From NCBI GenBank assembly GCA_025356715.1, contig JANXRU010000164.1:1-22466 (forward strand): a stretch of 22,466 nt of DNA, in the 5' to 3' direction. The stretch's first letter is position 1, and each line of letters starts with the position of its first letter. Below are positions 1 to 7,163 of this stretch, in pieces. A program made the translations under genes and the position numbers. The stretch is from Bacteroidota bacterium. Its GTDB lineage: Bacteria; Bacteroidota; Bacteroidia; B-17B0; B-17BO. The notes beneath the pieces are model-generated. The model was not told the DNA's origin, made no database searches, and was given only the letters and a program-made list of their open reading frames with translations.

Positions 1-741
1 CCAAGAACTTATATGTTAACTGTTCATGCGCCTTTCAAAAATAAGCATCATGGCATGGGAGCCCATATTTATACAGATATTGTTGGGCCAACTCGAAGAG
101 TAGGGATTAGTTTAGCGTATGCCTATCATATTAAAGTAGCTAAAAAAACATTTGTATCTCTTGGAATTAGTGCTGGAATTCAGCAATGGGGAATTGATGG
201 TCATAAAATTGTTTTACATGATGCTAATGATGATAATTTATTAATTCAATACCAAACAAAAATACTTCCTGATTTTGGAGCTGGATTAAATGTACATAAT
301 GATAAATTTAATTTTGGTATTAGTGTGCCTCAGTTATATCAAAGTCCTATTAAGCTTTATGATGGTGGTGACAACAAAGGAACTTTAGTAACCCATTTTT
401 TGGTTAATGGAGCTTATAAATTAAAAGTAAGCGAAGATTTTAAAGTAGAGCCTTCTTTTTTATTGAAATATGCAAGCCCAGCCCCTATGAAAATAGATGT
501 TGGCGCACGTGTTATTTATAAAGATCAAATATGGTTAGGTGGTGGTTATAGACATAATGATGCATTTACAGCATTAGTTGGTTTTATGTATAAAAACTAT
601 TTAATGATTGGGTATTCATTTGATTTTACGACAACCAATATTAAAAAATATTCAACTGGTACACACGAATTAATGCTTGGCTTGCGCTTCTCTAGGCAGC
701 AAGCTAAACATTGGCCAGATGAAGATAAACCACAATTATAA
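1..741 (+). CDS. PorP/SprF family type IX secretion system membrane protein (5' end outside window)
   Basis: The reading frame is open from base 1 (P-R-T-Y before the first Met at 13), so the gene starts upstream and about 247 C-terminal codons are visible. The segment TVHAPFKNKHHGMGAHIYTD followed by GPTRRVGISLAYAYHI is typical of the PorP/SprF family, which are outer-membrane beta-barrel proteins. The rest is alternating short beta strands rich in Gly and aromatics, ending in LMLGLRFSRQ, as expected for a barrel. SprF-type proteins are linked to T9SS secretion and gliding adhesins, and are often encoded next to the large adhesin they help secrete; that neighbour would lie upstream of this window. 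The exact partner cannot be inferred here. Family call good; function by homology only. Confidence 0.85.
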   Translation, partial: PRTYMLTVHAPFKNKHHGMGAHIYTDIVGPTRRVGISLAYAYHIKVAKKTFVSLGISAGIQQWGIDGHKIVLHDANDDNLLIQYQTKILPDFGAGLNVHNDKFNFGISVPQLYQSPIKLYDGGDNKGTLVTHFLVNGAYKLKVSEDFKVEPSFLLKYASPAPMKIDVGARVIYKDQIWLGGGYRHNDAFTALVGFMYKNYLMIGYSFDFTTTNIKKYSTGTHELMLGLRFSRQQAKHWPDEDKPQL

Positions 742-748
742 AAGCTGT

Positions 749-801
749 ATAACCACTAATTAATTATTGCCGATTTATTTCGGAAGAATGATAACCACTA
801 A
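749..801. repeat. 11-bp direct repeat ATAACCACTAA, two copies, upstream of psd
   Basis: ATAACCACTAA occurs at 749-759 and again at 791-801, 42 bp apart (about four helical turns), in the 68-bp gap between the PorP/SprF gene and the decarboxylase. The second copy ends 8 bp before the ATG. It could be an operator or a small duplication. In a short A+T-rich gap chance cannot be excluded. Confidence 0.3.
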
Positions 802-809
802 AACTACTT

Positions 810-1469
810 ATGAAATTTCACAAAGAAGGAATCCCTACATTACTTGTTACTCTGTTATTTAGCATTATTATTATTTCCATTGCACGATTTGCTTTTCCAA
901 CTTTTGCAATCGCACATTGGTTTGCTTACTTATTGTCAACCTTTTTATTAGTTGTGGTTATACAGTTTTTTAGAAGCCCAACTCGTGTACACACTATTAA
1001 TTTAAATGCAATTATAGCTCCAGCAGATGGCGAAGTGGTTGTGATAGAAGAAACAGAGGAAACGGAATATTTTAAAGATAAGCGTATACAAGTTTCTATT
1101 TTTATGTCACCCATTAATGTGCATGTAAATCGTTACCCGATTGCAGGCGAAGTTACTTATGCAAAATATCACGCCGGTAAGTTTTTAGTGGCCTCTTTAC
1201 CAAAAGCGAGTACAGAAAACGAACGCACAAGTGTTGTTGTAAAACATGCAACGAATGGTAAATCTATTTTATTTAGGCAAGTGGCTGGTGCTTTAGCACG
1301 ACGCATTGTGATGTACAGTAAACAAGGCGATACAGCTACTCAATGCGGAGAAATGGGCTTTATTAAATTTGGCTCACGTGTTGATTTGTATTTACCACTT
1401 GACGCTAAACTGAAAGTGAAAATGGGAGATGTTTGTATGGGATCTCAAACAGTAATTGCTGAATTTTAG
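810..1469 (+). CDS. psd: Phosphatidylserine decarboxylase family protein (small membrane form)
   Basis: A 219-residue pyruvoyl-dependent decarboxylase that converts phosphatidylserine to phosphatidylethanolamine at the inner membrane. Two hydrophobic segments (about 9-28 and 33-52) anchor the N-terminus. Family motifs are visible: APADGEV at 70-76, FMSPINVHVNRYP at 98-110, and the self-processing site F-G-S at 187-189. Family knowledge predicts cleavage between Gly188 and Ser189, with Ser becoming the pyruvoyl group and yielding a short alpha chain. Length matches the short, roughly 220-residue form common in Bacteroidota rather than the longer E. coli enzyme. No pssA or cdsA partner lies next to it. 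It starts 68 bp after the PorP/SprF gene. Confidence 0.88.
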   Translation: MKFHKEGIPTLLVTLLFSIIIISIARFAFPTFAIAHWFAYLLSTFLLVVVIQFFRSPTRVHTINLNAIIAPADGEVVVIEETEETEYFKDKRIQVSIFMSPINVHVNRYPIAGEVTYAKYHAGKFLVASLPKASTENERTSVVVKHATNGKSILFRQVAGALARRIVMYSKQGDTATQCGEMGFIKFGSRVDLYLPLDAKLKVKMGDVCMGSQTVIAEF

Positions 1470-1511
1470 TTTTTTTGGATTTTGCGATTACTTAAAGTTA
1501 ATAGATAGTGC

Positions 1512-1519
1512 TAACTTTG
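1512..1519 (+). promoter_or_regulatory. Candidate -7 box TAACTTTG for the DUF4296 gene
   Basis: TAACTTTG matches the Bacteroidota -7 consensus TAnnTTTG exactly and ends 6 nt before the ATG at 1526. No TTG lies at the proper distance upstream (the nearest TTTG, 1481-1484, is 27 nt away), so this is a half match. If used, transcription would start almost at the ATG, and the GTG at 1508 could not be the start codon. Confidence 0.4.
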
Positions 1520-1525
1520 CCTAAT

Positions 1526-1903
1526 ATGCGCATTATTTTCGTTTACATAGTGTTTAGTTCAGTGCTGTTTTTTTCGTGCGAATCAAAAGAATCAGAAGTT
1601 GATATTCCGCCAAACATCATGTCGGAAGAGCAACTCGTAAAGGTACTCACTGATTGCTATTTAGGAGAAGGTGCTTCTGGCATTAACGTAAAAAACGTAG
1701 TAGGAGAAAAATTTGATTCGGCTTATTTATTTAATCCGTTAAAGGATCATCAAATTTCTAAATCATTATTTGATTCTTCTATTTCTTTTTATACCAAGCA
1801 TCCTAAAGTAATGAAAATAATTTACGATAAGATGTTAGATAGAATGAGCCAAATACAAGCGAGTGGAAAGATTAACTCAACGGATACTGCTGTAAAAAAA
1901 TAA
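1526..1903 (+). CDS. DUF4296 domain lipoprotein
   Basis: A conserved Bacteroidota protein of unknown function, about 125 residues. From the ATG at 1526 the N-terminus reads MRIIFVYIVFSSVLFFSCES: a hydrophobic signal with a Cys at residue 18 preceded by a loose lipobox (F-F-S-C), so it is probably a lipoprotein. The body has the DUF4296 pattern: a short M-S-E-E-Q-L-V-K-V-L-T-D helix, then F-N-P-L-K-D-H-Q-I-S-K-S-L-F-D-S-S-I-S-F-Y and H-P-K-V-M-K-I-I-Y-D-K-M. An in-frame GTG at 1508 would add LTLPN before the signal, which is less likely. The M20 peptidase follows after 16 bp, so the two may be co-transcribed. Confidence 0.75.
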   Translation: MRIIFVYIVFSSVLFFSCESKESEVDIPPNIMSEEQLVKVLTDCYLGEGASGINVKNVVGEKFDSAYLFNPLKDHQISKSLFDSSISFYTKHPKVMKIIYDKMLDRMSQIQASGKINSTDTAVKK

Positions 1904-1919
1904 GGTAAATAATTTAAAA

Positions 1920-3137
1920 ATGCAAAGCGTCATTCAAAAGATAAAGGAATTAGCAGCAAAACAGGCTAATGAAGTGATTGCTATTCGTAGACATCTACAT
2001 CAACATCCCGAATTATCGTTTGAAGAAATTAACACATCTGCTTTTGTTTGTTCTATATTAGATAAATATAAAATTTCGTATAAAAAAGGAATTGTAAAAA
2101 CGGGCATAGTCGCCTTGATAGAAGGAAAGAATCCAACGAAAAAAACTATTTTATTGCGCGCCGATTTAGATGCGTTGCCGATTGAAGAAAAAAATAATGT
2201 ATCCTATAAATCGCAAAACGCTGGTGTGATGCATGCTTGCGGACATGATGCGCATACAGCATCTGTTTTAGGAACTGCTATTATATTACAACAACTAACA
2301 ACTGAGTTTGAAGGAACGATAAAAATTATGTTTCAACCTGGAGAAGAGTTATTGCCAGGTGGCGCATCACTCATGATAAAAGAAGGAGTTCTGCAAAACC
2401 CTCATGTAAATCTAGCTTTTGGGCAACATGTGTTTCCTAGTATGGAAGTTGGTAAAGTTGGCTTTAGAAAAGGAATGTATATGGCAAGCACCGACGAATT
2501 GCATATAACCATTACTGGGAAAGGTGGACATGCAGCAATGGCGGGAGAATACAATAATCCCATTGTAGTAGCTGCTCATATTATTACTGCCATCGAAACA
2601 GAATTTCCATTTATAATTGATGCCGAAGGCGTAGCAAGAAATAAATATAATACTATCCCAACCGTTATTGCTTTTGGTAAAGTAGAGGCAAAGGGCGCTA
2701 CCAATGTTATACCTGAAAGCGTATATTTAGCAGGTACTTTCAGAACTATGGACGAAACTTGGCGTGTAACCGTAAAAGAAAAAATCACAAGCATCATCGA
2801 ATCCATTTGCGAAACTTATCACACAACGGCTTCCATAAATATTGAAAAAGGCTATCCGTTTTTAACTAATGACGAAGTAGTAACAGAGCAAGCGAAACAA
2901 TCTGCTATCTTATATTTAGGAAAAGAAAACGTGGAAGACTTACCATTGCGCATGACTGCTGAAGATTTTGCCTACATTACTCAAGAAGTGTCAAGCTGTT
3001 TTTATAGAATTGGTACAGCCAATAAAGCACAAGGCATTACATCGGGCGTGCATACTGCCACTTTTGATATTGACGAAAGTGCGCTGGAGCTTGCCTCAGG
3101 CTTAATGGCATGGATGGTAATAAGTAGTAAGGTTTAA
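1920..3137 (+). CDS. M20 family metallopeptidase / N-acyl-amino-acid amidohydrolase
   Basis: A 405-residue cytoplasmic di-zinc hydrolase of the M20D group (hippurate hydrolase, N-acetyl-diaminopimelate deacetylase and IAA-amino-acid hydrolase relatives), releasing an amino acid from an N-acyl conjugate. Visible motifs: RRHLHQHPELSFEE at 23-36, LRADLDALPIEE at 79-90, HACGHDAHTA from 105, FQPGEE at 138-143, GKGGHAA in the dimerisation domain near 200, and a C-terminal GVHTATF. From the family, metal ligands should be Cys107, His109, Glu143, His170 and His378, with Glu142 as general base; all are present. The substrate cannot be told from sequence. Its stop overlaps the end of the convergent metF by 4 bp. 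Confidence 0.9.
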   Translation: MQSVIQKIKELAAKQANEVIAIRRHLHQHPELSFEEINTSAFVCSILDKYKISYKKGIVKTGIVALIEGKNPTKKTILLRADLDALPIEEKNNVSYKSQNAGVMHACGHDAHTASVLGTAIILQQLTTEFEGTIKIMFQPGEELLPGGASLMIKEGVLQNPHVNLAFGQHVFPSMEVGKVGFRKGMYMASTDELHITITGKGGHAAMAGEYNNPIVVAAHIITAIETEFPFIIDAEGVARNKYNTIPTVIAFGKVEAKGATNVIPESVYLAGTFRTMDETWRVTVKEKITSIIESICETYHTTASINIEKGYPFLTNDEVVTEQAKQSAILYLGKENVEDLPLRMTAEDFAYITQEVSSCFYRIGTANKAQGITSGVHTATFDIDESALELASGLMAWMVISSKV

Positions 3138-4087
3138 AAAACTTCTTTCGCTACGCGCTTAGTGCTATCGGATGTTCCCATAGTATAGTAGTGTAAGCAA
3201 GGCACACCTGCTTTTTTCAATTCTTTACTTTGAGTAGTACACCATTTAATACCCACTTCTTTTACTGCTTTATCGTCTTTGCATTTTTCAAGTTCTACAA
3301 ATAAATCTTGAGGCAAATCAATATGAAAAATTTTAGGTAAAGCAATTAGTTGAGAGCGTGAACTTAATATTTTTAATCCCGGAATAATAGGCACATTAAT
3401 ATCGTTTTTACGACATAAGTCAACAAATTCAAAATACTTTTTATTGTCAAAAAACATTTGTGTTACAATATAGTCGGCGCCTGCATCCACCTTTGCTTTT
3501 AGCCATTTCATGTCGCTGTATAAATTGGGTGCTTCAAAATGTTTTTCGGGGTAACCTGCTATTCCCATACAGAAATTGGTAGGTGATGCGTCTTTCATTT
3601 CATCATCTAAATATAAGCCCGAGTTCATGTCTTTAATTTGTTTCACTAAATCAATCGCATAATTATGCCCGCCTGGTTCAGGCACAAATTGCGATTCTGT
3701 TTTAATACTATCGCCACGTAATGCTAGCACATTATCAATACCTAAAAATTGTAAATCAATTAAAGCATTTTCTGTTTCTTCGCGTGTAAAGCCTCCACAA
3801 ATAATATGAGGTACTGCTTCCACGGTATAGCGGTTCATAATAGCTGCACAAATACCAACTGTACCAGGGCGCTTACGAATACTTACTTTTTCCAAATAAC
3901 CACCTTCACGTTTTTTATAAATATATTCTTCACGATGATACGTTACATCCACAAAAGCAGGTTTAAACTCCATTAAGGGATCAATCCCATCAAAAATAGA
4001 TTGAATGCTTTTCCCTTTTAATGGTGGCAATATTTCTATTGAAAATAAAGTGTCTTTTGCTGCTTTTAAATGTTCGGTAATCTTCAT
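3134..4087 (-). CDS. metF: 5,10-methylenetetrahydrofolate reductase
   Basis: A 317-residue FAD-dependent TIM-barrel enzyme that reduces 5,10-methylene-THF to 5-methyl-THF, the methyl donor for methionine synthesis. Motifs seen: TLFSIEILPP at 13-22 with the catalytic Glu18, FVDVTYHREE near 45, HIICGGFTREETENALIDLQ followed by LALRGD (FAD and folate binding), MGIAGYPEKH, and DAGADYIVTQMFFDN followed by PIIPGLKIL near the end of the barrel. Length fits the catalytic-domain-only bacterial form with no SAM-responsive domain. The ATG at 4087 lies directly before the first conserved strand. Transcribed alone, leftward, with no metE/metH neighbour and no SAM riboswitch that I can recognise. Confidence 0.94.
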   Translation of the reverse strand: MKITEHLKAAKDTLFSIEILPPLKGKSIQSIFDGIDPLMEFKPAFVDVTYHREEYIYKKREGGYLEKVSIRKRPGTVGICAAIMNRYTVEAVPHIICGGFTREETENALIDLQFLGIDNVLALRGDSIKTESQFVPEPGGHNYAIDLVKQIKDMNSGLYLDDEMKDASPTNFCMGIAGYPEKHFEAPNLYSDMKWLKAKVDAGADYIVTQMFFDNKKYFEFVDLCRKNDINVPIIPGLKILSSRSQLIALPKIFHIDLPQDLFVELEKCKDDKAVKEVGIKWCTTQSKELKKAGVPCLHYYTMGTSDSTKRVAKEVF

Positions 4088-4116
4088 GAAATAAAATATT
4101 CTAGTTTATAAAGTGG

Positions 4117-4124
4117 CAAATTTA
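4117..4124 (-). promoter_or_regulatory. Candidate -7 box for metF (TAAATTTG on minus strand)
   Basis: On the minus strand the 8-mer at 4124-4117 reads TAAATTTG, an exact TAnnTTTG, 29 nt before the metF ATG. No TTG is found 17-23 nt upstream of it, so support is partial. Confidence 0.35.
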
Positions 4125-4250
4125 CTAAAACTATACTAAATCTTTTATTTTATATGAATACTATTATAATGGCTATCTTTGAAACCGAAAGGACAAATAT
4201 TCATATTTTGAGAGAAATTTCATTATTTGAACTATTTATTTAGAAAATAA

Positions 4251-4282
4251 TTGTTGATAAGTATAAAAAAAGTGTATATTTG
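4251..4282 (+). promoter_or_regulatory. Promoter of the DUF177-rpmF operon
   Basis: TTGTTG at 4251-4256 is followed 18 nt later (21 nt from the first TTG) by TATATTTG at 4275-4282. Both elements and the spacing fit the Bacteroidota housekeeping promoter (TTG, 17-23 nt, TAnnTTTG). The box ends 22 nt before the ATG at 4305, leaving a short leader. Confidence 0.65.
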
Positions 4283-4304
4283 CCGTCCATTTTGGAATTA
4301 AGTT

Positions 4305-4829
4305 ATGGGTAAAAGTCAGTATGTAATACAATTTGGCGGTTTACCAATGGGTGAACACCAATTTGAATTTGAAATAACAGAAAAGTTCTTTGAACAATTT
4401 AATGATAGTGAAATAACAAAAGCCAATATTAAGGTTGATATCACTGTAATAAAACAAAATAGCTTATTGCAATTTTTGTTTGATTTTACAGGAACAGTTA
4501 ATCTTAGTTGCGATCGCTGTTTAATTGATTATGATTGCCCTATTAGTGGCCATGAGAAATTAATTGTGAAGCATGGTAATCCTGAAGAAAGTAATGATGA
4601 GTTACTTGTATTGCATGAGGGATTGGATGAGGCAGAGTTTTCGCAATATTTATTCGAATATATCGAATTATCTATTCCAAGCAGAAGAGTACCTTGCGAA
4701 GAAGAAGATTTAGAGGTTGTTTGTGATGAAGAAACATTAAAAAAGTTTAACGAATTAAAAATAGAGGAAGTACCAACACCCAATGAAAATTGGGATAAAT
4801 TAAAGAATATAAAGTTTAACAATAATTAA
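4305..4829 (+). CDS. DUF177 (YceD-like) protein, large-subunit rRNA accumulation factor family
   Basis: A 174-residue protein of the DUF177/YceD family, whose bacterial and plastid members are linked to 23S rRNA accumulation and which are usually encoded immediately upstream of rpmF. Here too rpmF follows after only 11 bp. Visible are the N-terminal beta-rich part ([19 protein letters not shown]), the central [10 protein letters not shown] block with the CxxC pair Cys69/Cys72 followed by another Cys at 78, and an acidic C-terminal half ending with E-N-W-D-K-L-K-N-I. The Cys pair may bind metal (inference). Role assigned mainly from family and neighbour. Confidence 0.82.
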   Translation: MGKSQYVIQFGGLPMGEHQFEFEITEKFFEQFNDSEITKANIKVDITVIKQNSLLQFLFDFTGTVNLSCDRCLIDYDCPISGHEKLIVKHGNPEESNDELLVLHEGLDEAEFSQYLFEYIELSIPSRRVPCEEEDLEVVCDEETLKKFNELKIEEVPTPNENWDKLKNIKFNNN

Positions 4830-4840
4830 AATTAAATACC

Positions 4841-5032
4841 ATGCCTAATCCTAAGAAGAAACTATCCAGATCTAGAAGAGATTCTCGTCGTGCAACATAC
4901 AAAGCACCAACTAACACTATTGCTAAAGATACAACAACTGGCGAAGCTCATTTGTATCACCGCGCACACTGGTTTGAAGGTAAATTATATTACAAAGGGA
5001 AAGTAGTAATGGAAAAAGCGGTTAAAGCTTAA
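4841..5032 (+). CDS. rpmF: Ribosomal protein bL32, cysteine-free form
   Basis: A 63-residue large-subunit ribosomal protein. The basic N-terminus [20 protein letters not shown] is the L32 signature and the C-terminal half ([25 protein letters not shown]) is the typical Bacteroidota tail. Zinc-binding L32 proteins carry two CxxC pairs; here there is no Cys anywhere in the protein, so this is the C-minus type that does not depend on zinc. It is second gene of the DUF177-rpmF operon and is followed by a strong terminator. The plsX and fabH genes that often follow rpmF in bacteria are absent; a ketosynthase cluster with its own promoter comes next. Confidence 0.95.
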   Translation: MPNPKKKLSRSRRDSRRATYKAPTNTIAKDTTTGEAHLYHRAHWFEGKLYYKGKVVMEKAVKA

Positions 5033-5055
5033 TTTTACTTAAATTAATTATACAC

Positions 5056-5089
5056 AAAAACCTTCTCGAGCTATCGAGGAGGTTTTTTT
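5056..5089 (+). terminator. Rho-independent terminator after rpmF
   Basis: Arms CCTTCTCGA (5061-5069) and TCGAGGAGG (5074-5082) pair over 9 bp with one G-T wobble around a GCTA loop, followed by seven Ts (5083-5089). Five As before the stem extend pairing with the T-run. It separates rpmF from the ketosynthase operon. Confidence 0.88.
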
Positions 5090-5090
5090 G

Positions 5091-5123
5091 TTGACTTAGT
5101 AGTTACATTATTTTTTATATTTG
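5091..5123 (+). promoter_or_regulatory. Promoter of the ketosynthase/ACP operon
   Basis: TTG at 5091-5093, 22-nt spacer, then TATATTTG at 5116-5123, an exact TAnnTTTG. The box ends 7 nt before the ATG at 5131, so transcription should start within a base or two of the start codon (leaderless). The -33 element sits directly after the rpmF terminator T-run. Confidence 0.6.
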
Positions 5124-5130
5124 ACTAGCC

Positions 5131-6261
5131 ATGATTTTTGCTTCGTATACTAATATCATTAGTCCTTTGGGATTTACTACAGCTGAAAATTATTCGACGG
5201 TTTGTCAATCGAAGATAGCAGTCAAAAAAATACGGTTGCCTTTTTCGCAAGACGAATTTTGTGTAGCAAAAATGGATGATGATTTAATTTCGAAACAATT
5301 TTCGTCTTTCGGAGATGCTCATCAACACACAAAGTTAGAGCAGTTAAGTATTATATCCATACAAGATGTATTGAGTCAAAGTGGTATTAATCCACAAGAT
5401 GAACGAACTTTATTAATCTATTCAACCACAAAGGGTAATATTGATATTTTAGAAAATAATTACAAGCATCTTGATAAGCAAAGAGTGTATTTGCATGCAA
5501 TGACCCATCATTTGCAAACATATTTTAAATTTAAAAACAAGCCTGTAGTGCTTTCAAATGCTTGTATATCGGGAATTTTAGCTATCATCATTGCTCAACG
5601 GTTTATACAAAGCGGACAATATGATAACGTGTTGGTTTGCGGTGGTGATGTTATTTCTGAATTTACGATTAGTGGATTCAAATCATTTTCTGCATTAAGC
5701 AGTGAGCCCAGTAAACCTTTTGATGCCAATAGAGTAGGGATTAATTTAGGAGAAGCAGTCGCCACTATTTTAATAACGAATAAAAAAGAGTTGGCAACTC
5801 CGTATCATACTCAACTAATTGGAGGCGCTTCAGCTAATGATGCGAACCATATTTCGGGGCCATCGCGCACGGGAGATGGTTTGTATCAATCCGTTCAAGA
5901 GGCTTTGAAATTTAAACCAAAGAATTTAGGATTTATTTCGGCGCACGGAACAGCCACTGCGTTTAACGACGAAATGGAGTCCATTGCTTTTGATAGAGCT
6001 GGATTGCAACAAGTCCCTGTTAATAGTTTAAAGGGATATTTTGGGCATACACTAGGAGCGGCGGGTGTTTTGGAAACAATTTTATCGTTAGAATCATTAA
6101 AAAATCAACGTCTGATTAAATCAGAAGGCTTTGAAAGTATCGGTGTGAGTGGAAATATAACGATGATTACCTCTCATCAAGAAGCTTCGTTTTCCTCCTT
6201 TATCAAAACGGCTTCAGGTTTTGGAGGTTGTAATGCTGCGGCTTTATTTAGTAAATTGTAA
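5131..6261 (+). CDS. Beta-ketoacyl-ACP synthase, catalytically intact (aryl-polyene/flexirubin-type cluster)
   Basis: A 376-residue thiolase-fold condensing enzyme that should elongate an ACP-bound acyl chain by decarboxylative Claisen condensation. The full Cys-His-His triad is present: Cys145 in LSNACISG, His272 in SAHGTATAFNDEMES, His306 in GYFGHTLGAAG. The PFDANRVGINLGEA block near 196-209 and the C-terminal SGFGGCNAAALF glycine loop are also standard. It is slightly short compared with FabF (about 410), with a reduced N-terminal region. It is first gene of a tightly packed block; the next gene begins 3 bp after its stop. Compared with aryl-polyene clusters it resembles one of the accessory ketosynthases; the exact paralogue cannot be assigned by eye. 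Confidence 0.87.
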   Translation: MIFASYTNIISPLGFTTAENYSTVCQSKIAVKKIRLPFSQDEFCVAKMDDDLISKQFSSFGDAHQHTKLEQLSIISIQDVLSQSGINPQDERTLLIYSTTKGNIDILENNYKHLDKQRVYLHAMTHHLQTYFKFKNKPVVLSNACISGILAIIIAQRFIQSGQYDNVLVCGGDVISEFTISGFKSFSALSSEPSKPFDANRVGINLGEAVATILITNKKELATPYHTQLIGGASANDANHISGPSRTGDGLYQSVQEALKFKPKNLGFISAHGTATAFNDEMESIAFDRAGLQQVPVNSLKGYFGHTLGAAGVLETILSLESLKNQRLIKSEGFESIGVSGNITMITSHQEASFSSFIKTASGFGGCNAAALFSKL

Positions 6262-6264
6262 TTC

Positions 6265-6912
6265 ATGAATATAATTACCTCATACACGCACATTAAACAC
6301 AATCAGATTTCTGTTAATGGCGCTATTGTATTTCAATCTGAAAACAAAAAAACGTTAGTCGAATTTTTAGCAGAGGCTTATAAGTCTATAGGAATAAGCT
6401 ATCCCAAGTTTCATAAAATGGACGAGCAATGTAAATTGGGAATTGTAGCTACTGAATTTGCATTACAACAATCTAATTTTTTGAAAAATAATACTTTAGA
6501 TAAAATCGCTATTGTACTTTCAAATGCAGCATCTAGTATCGAAACAGACAGGCATCATCAATCATCTATCGCCGATAAAACAACTTATTTTCCATCGCCA
6601 GCTGTGTTTGTTTACACCTTGCCAAATATTGTAATTGGTGAAATAGCCATTAAATACAAAATAACCGGAGAAAATGCTTTTTTTGTTTCTGAAAAAATGG
6701 ATGCTGATTTATTAGTTAATTATTCTGAAATACTATTAAACGGCAATATGGATGCGGTTATTAGCGGATGGGTTGAGGTAGATGGAGATTCCTTTGAAGC
6801 GTTTATTTTTTTAACAGAAAAAGAAAAAAATATAAATAAAAACACTAATTTTAAAACTCTTAATCGAACAACTATTAACCAATTATATAATCAAATACTA
6901 TGGACGCATTAA
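6265..6912 (+). CDS. Ketosynthase-like chain length factor (PF13723-type), no catalytic Cys
   Basis: A 215-residue protein resembling only the N-terminal half of a ketosynthase, as in the 'beta-ketoacyl synthase chain length factor' proteins of aryl-polyene clusters. Recognisable pieces are L-G-I-V-A-T-E-F-A-L near 58, I-A-I-V-L-S-N-A-A-S-S near 82, F-P-S-P-A-V-F-V-Y-T-L-P-N near 109, and D-A-V-I-S-G-W-V-E-V near 165 where ketosynthases have V-V-G-G. In the place of the active-site A-C-x-S it reads N-A-F-F-V-S-E, without Cys, so it cannot load an acyl chain. It probably pairs with an active ketosynthase and shapes the pocket (inference). Its last 13 bases overlap the ACP gene. Confidence 0.72.
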   Translation: MNIITSYTHIKHNQISVNGAIVFQSENKKTLVEFLAEAYKSIGISYPKFHKMDEQCKLGIVATEFALQQSNFLKNNTLDKIAIVLSNAASSIETDRHHQSSIADKTTYFPSPAVFVYTLPNIVIGEIAIKYKITGENAFFVSEKMDADLLVNYSEILLNGNMDAVISGWVEVDGDSFEAFIFLTEKEKNINKNTNFKTLNRTTINQLYNQILWTH

Positions 6913-7157
6913 TCGAAAAACTAAAAGCACAAATTATTGAACAACTTAATTTAGTAGAAGTTAAGCCAGAAGAAATTAATGCAGATTCACCTTTATTTGG
7001 AGAAGGATTAGGTCTTGATTCGATTGATGCTTTGGAACTTATTGTGTTATTAGAAAAACATTATGGCATTAAAATAGAAGATCCAAAAGATGGAAAAACG
7101 ATTTTCCAATCGTTACGCACGATGGCTGAATTTATTAAAGCACAAGGTAAAGGGTAA
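6900..7157 (+). CDS. Acyl carrier protein
   Basis: An 85-residue acidic four-helix carrier. The phosphopantetheine site is Ser41 in L-G-L-D-S-I-D-A-L-E-L, followed by helix II I-V-L-L-E-K-H-Y-G-I-K-I. Length and charge fit a type II ACP. It overlaps the end of the chain-length-factor gene by 13 bp and is followed 6 bp later by a ketosynthase, so it is very probably the dedicated carrier of this pathway rather than the housekeeping AcpP. A phosphopantetheinyl transferase is not encoded in the window. Confidence 0.93.
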   Translation: MDALIEKLKAQIIEQLNLVEVKPEEINADSPLFGEGLGLDSIDALELIVLLEKHYGIKIEDPKDGKTIFQSLRTMAEFIKAQGKG

Positions 7158-7163
7158 TTCAGG

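Noticed and set aside
1508..1525. GTG at 1508 as the DUF4296 start
   Set aside because: It would place LTLPN before the lipoprotein signal and overlap the candidate -7 box; the ATG at 1526 is better.
4174..4181. TATCTTTG as an extra promoter in the metF-DUF177 gap
   Set aside because: Exact TAnnTTTG, but no TTG at 17-23 nt upstream, no ORF directly downstream, and a better promoter lies at 4251-4282.
4088..4304. SAM riboswitch or other methionine regulatory RNA upstream of metF
   Set aside because: The gap is almost all A+T with no G+C-rich stems; I see no structure typical of a SAM riboswitch.
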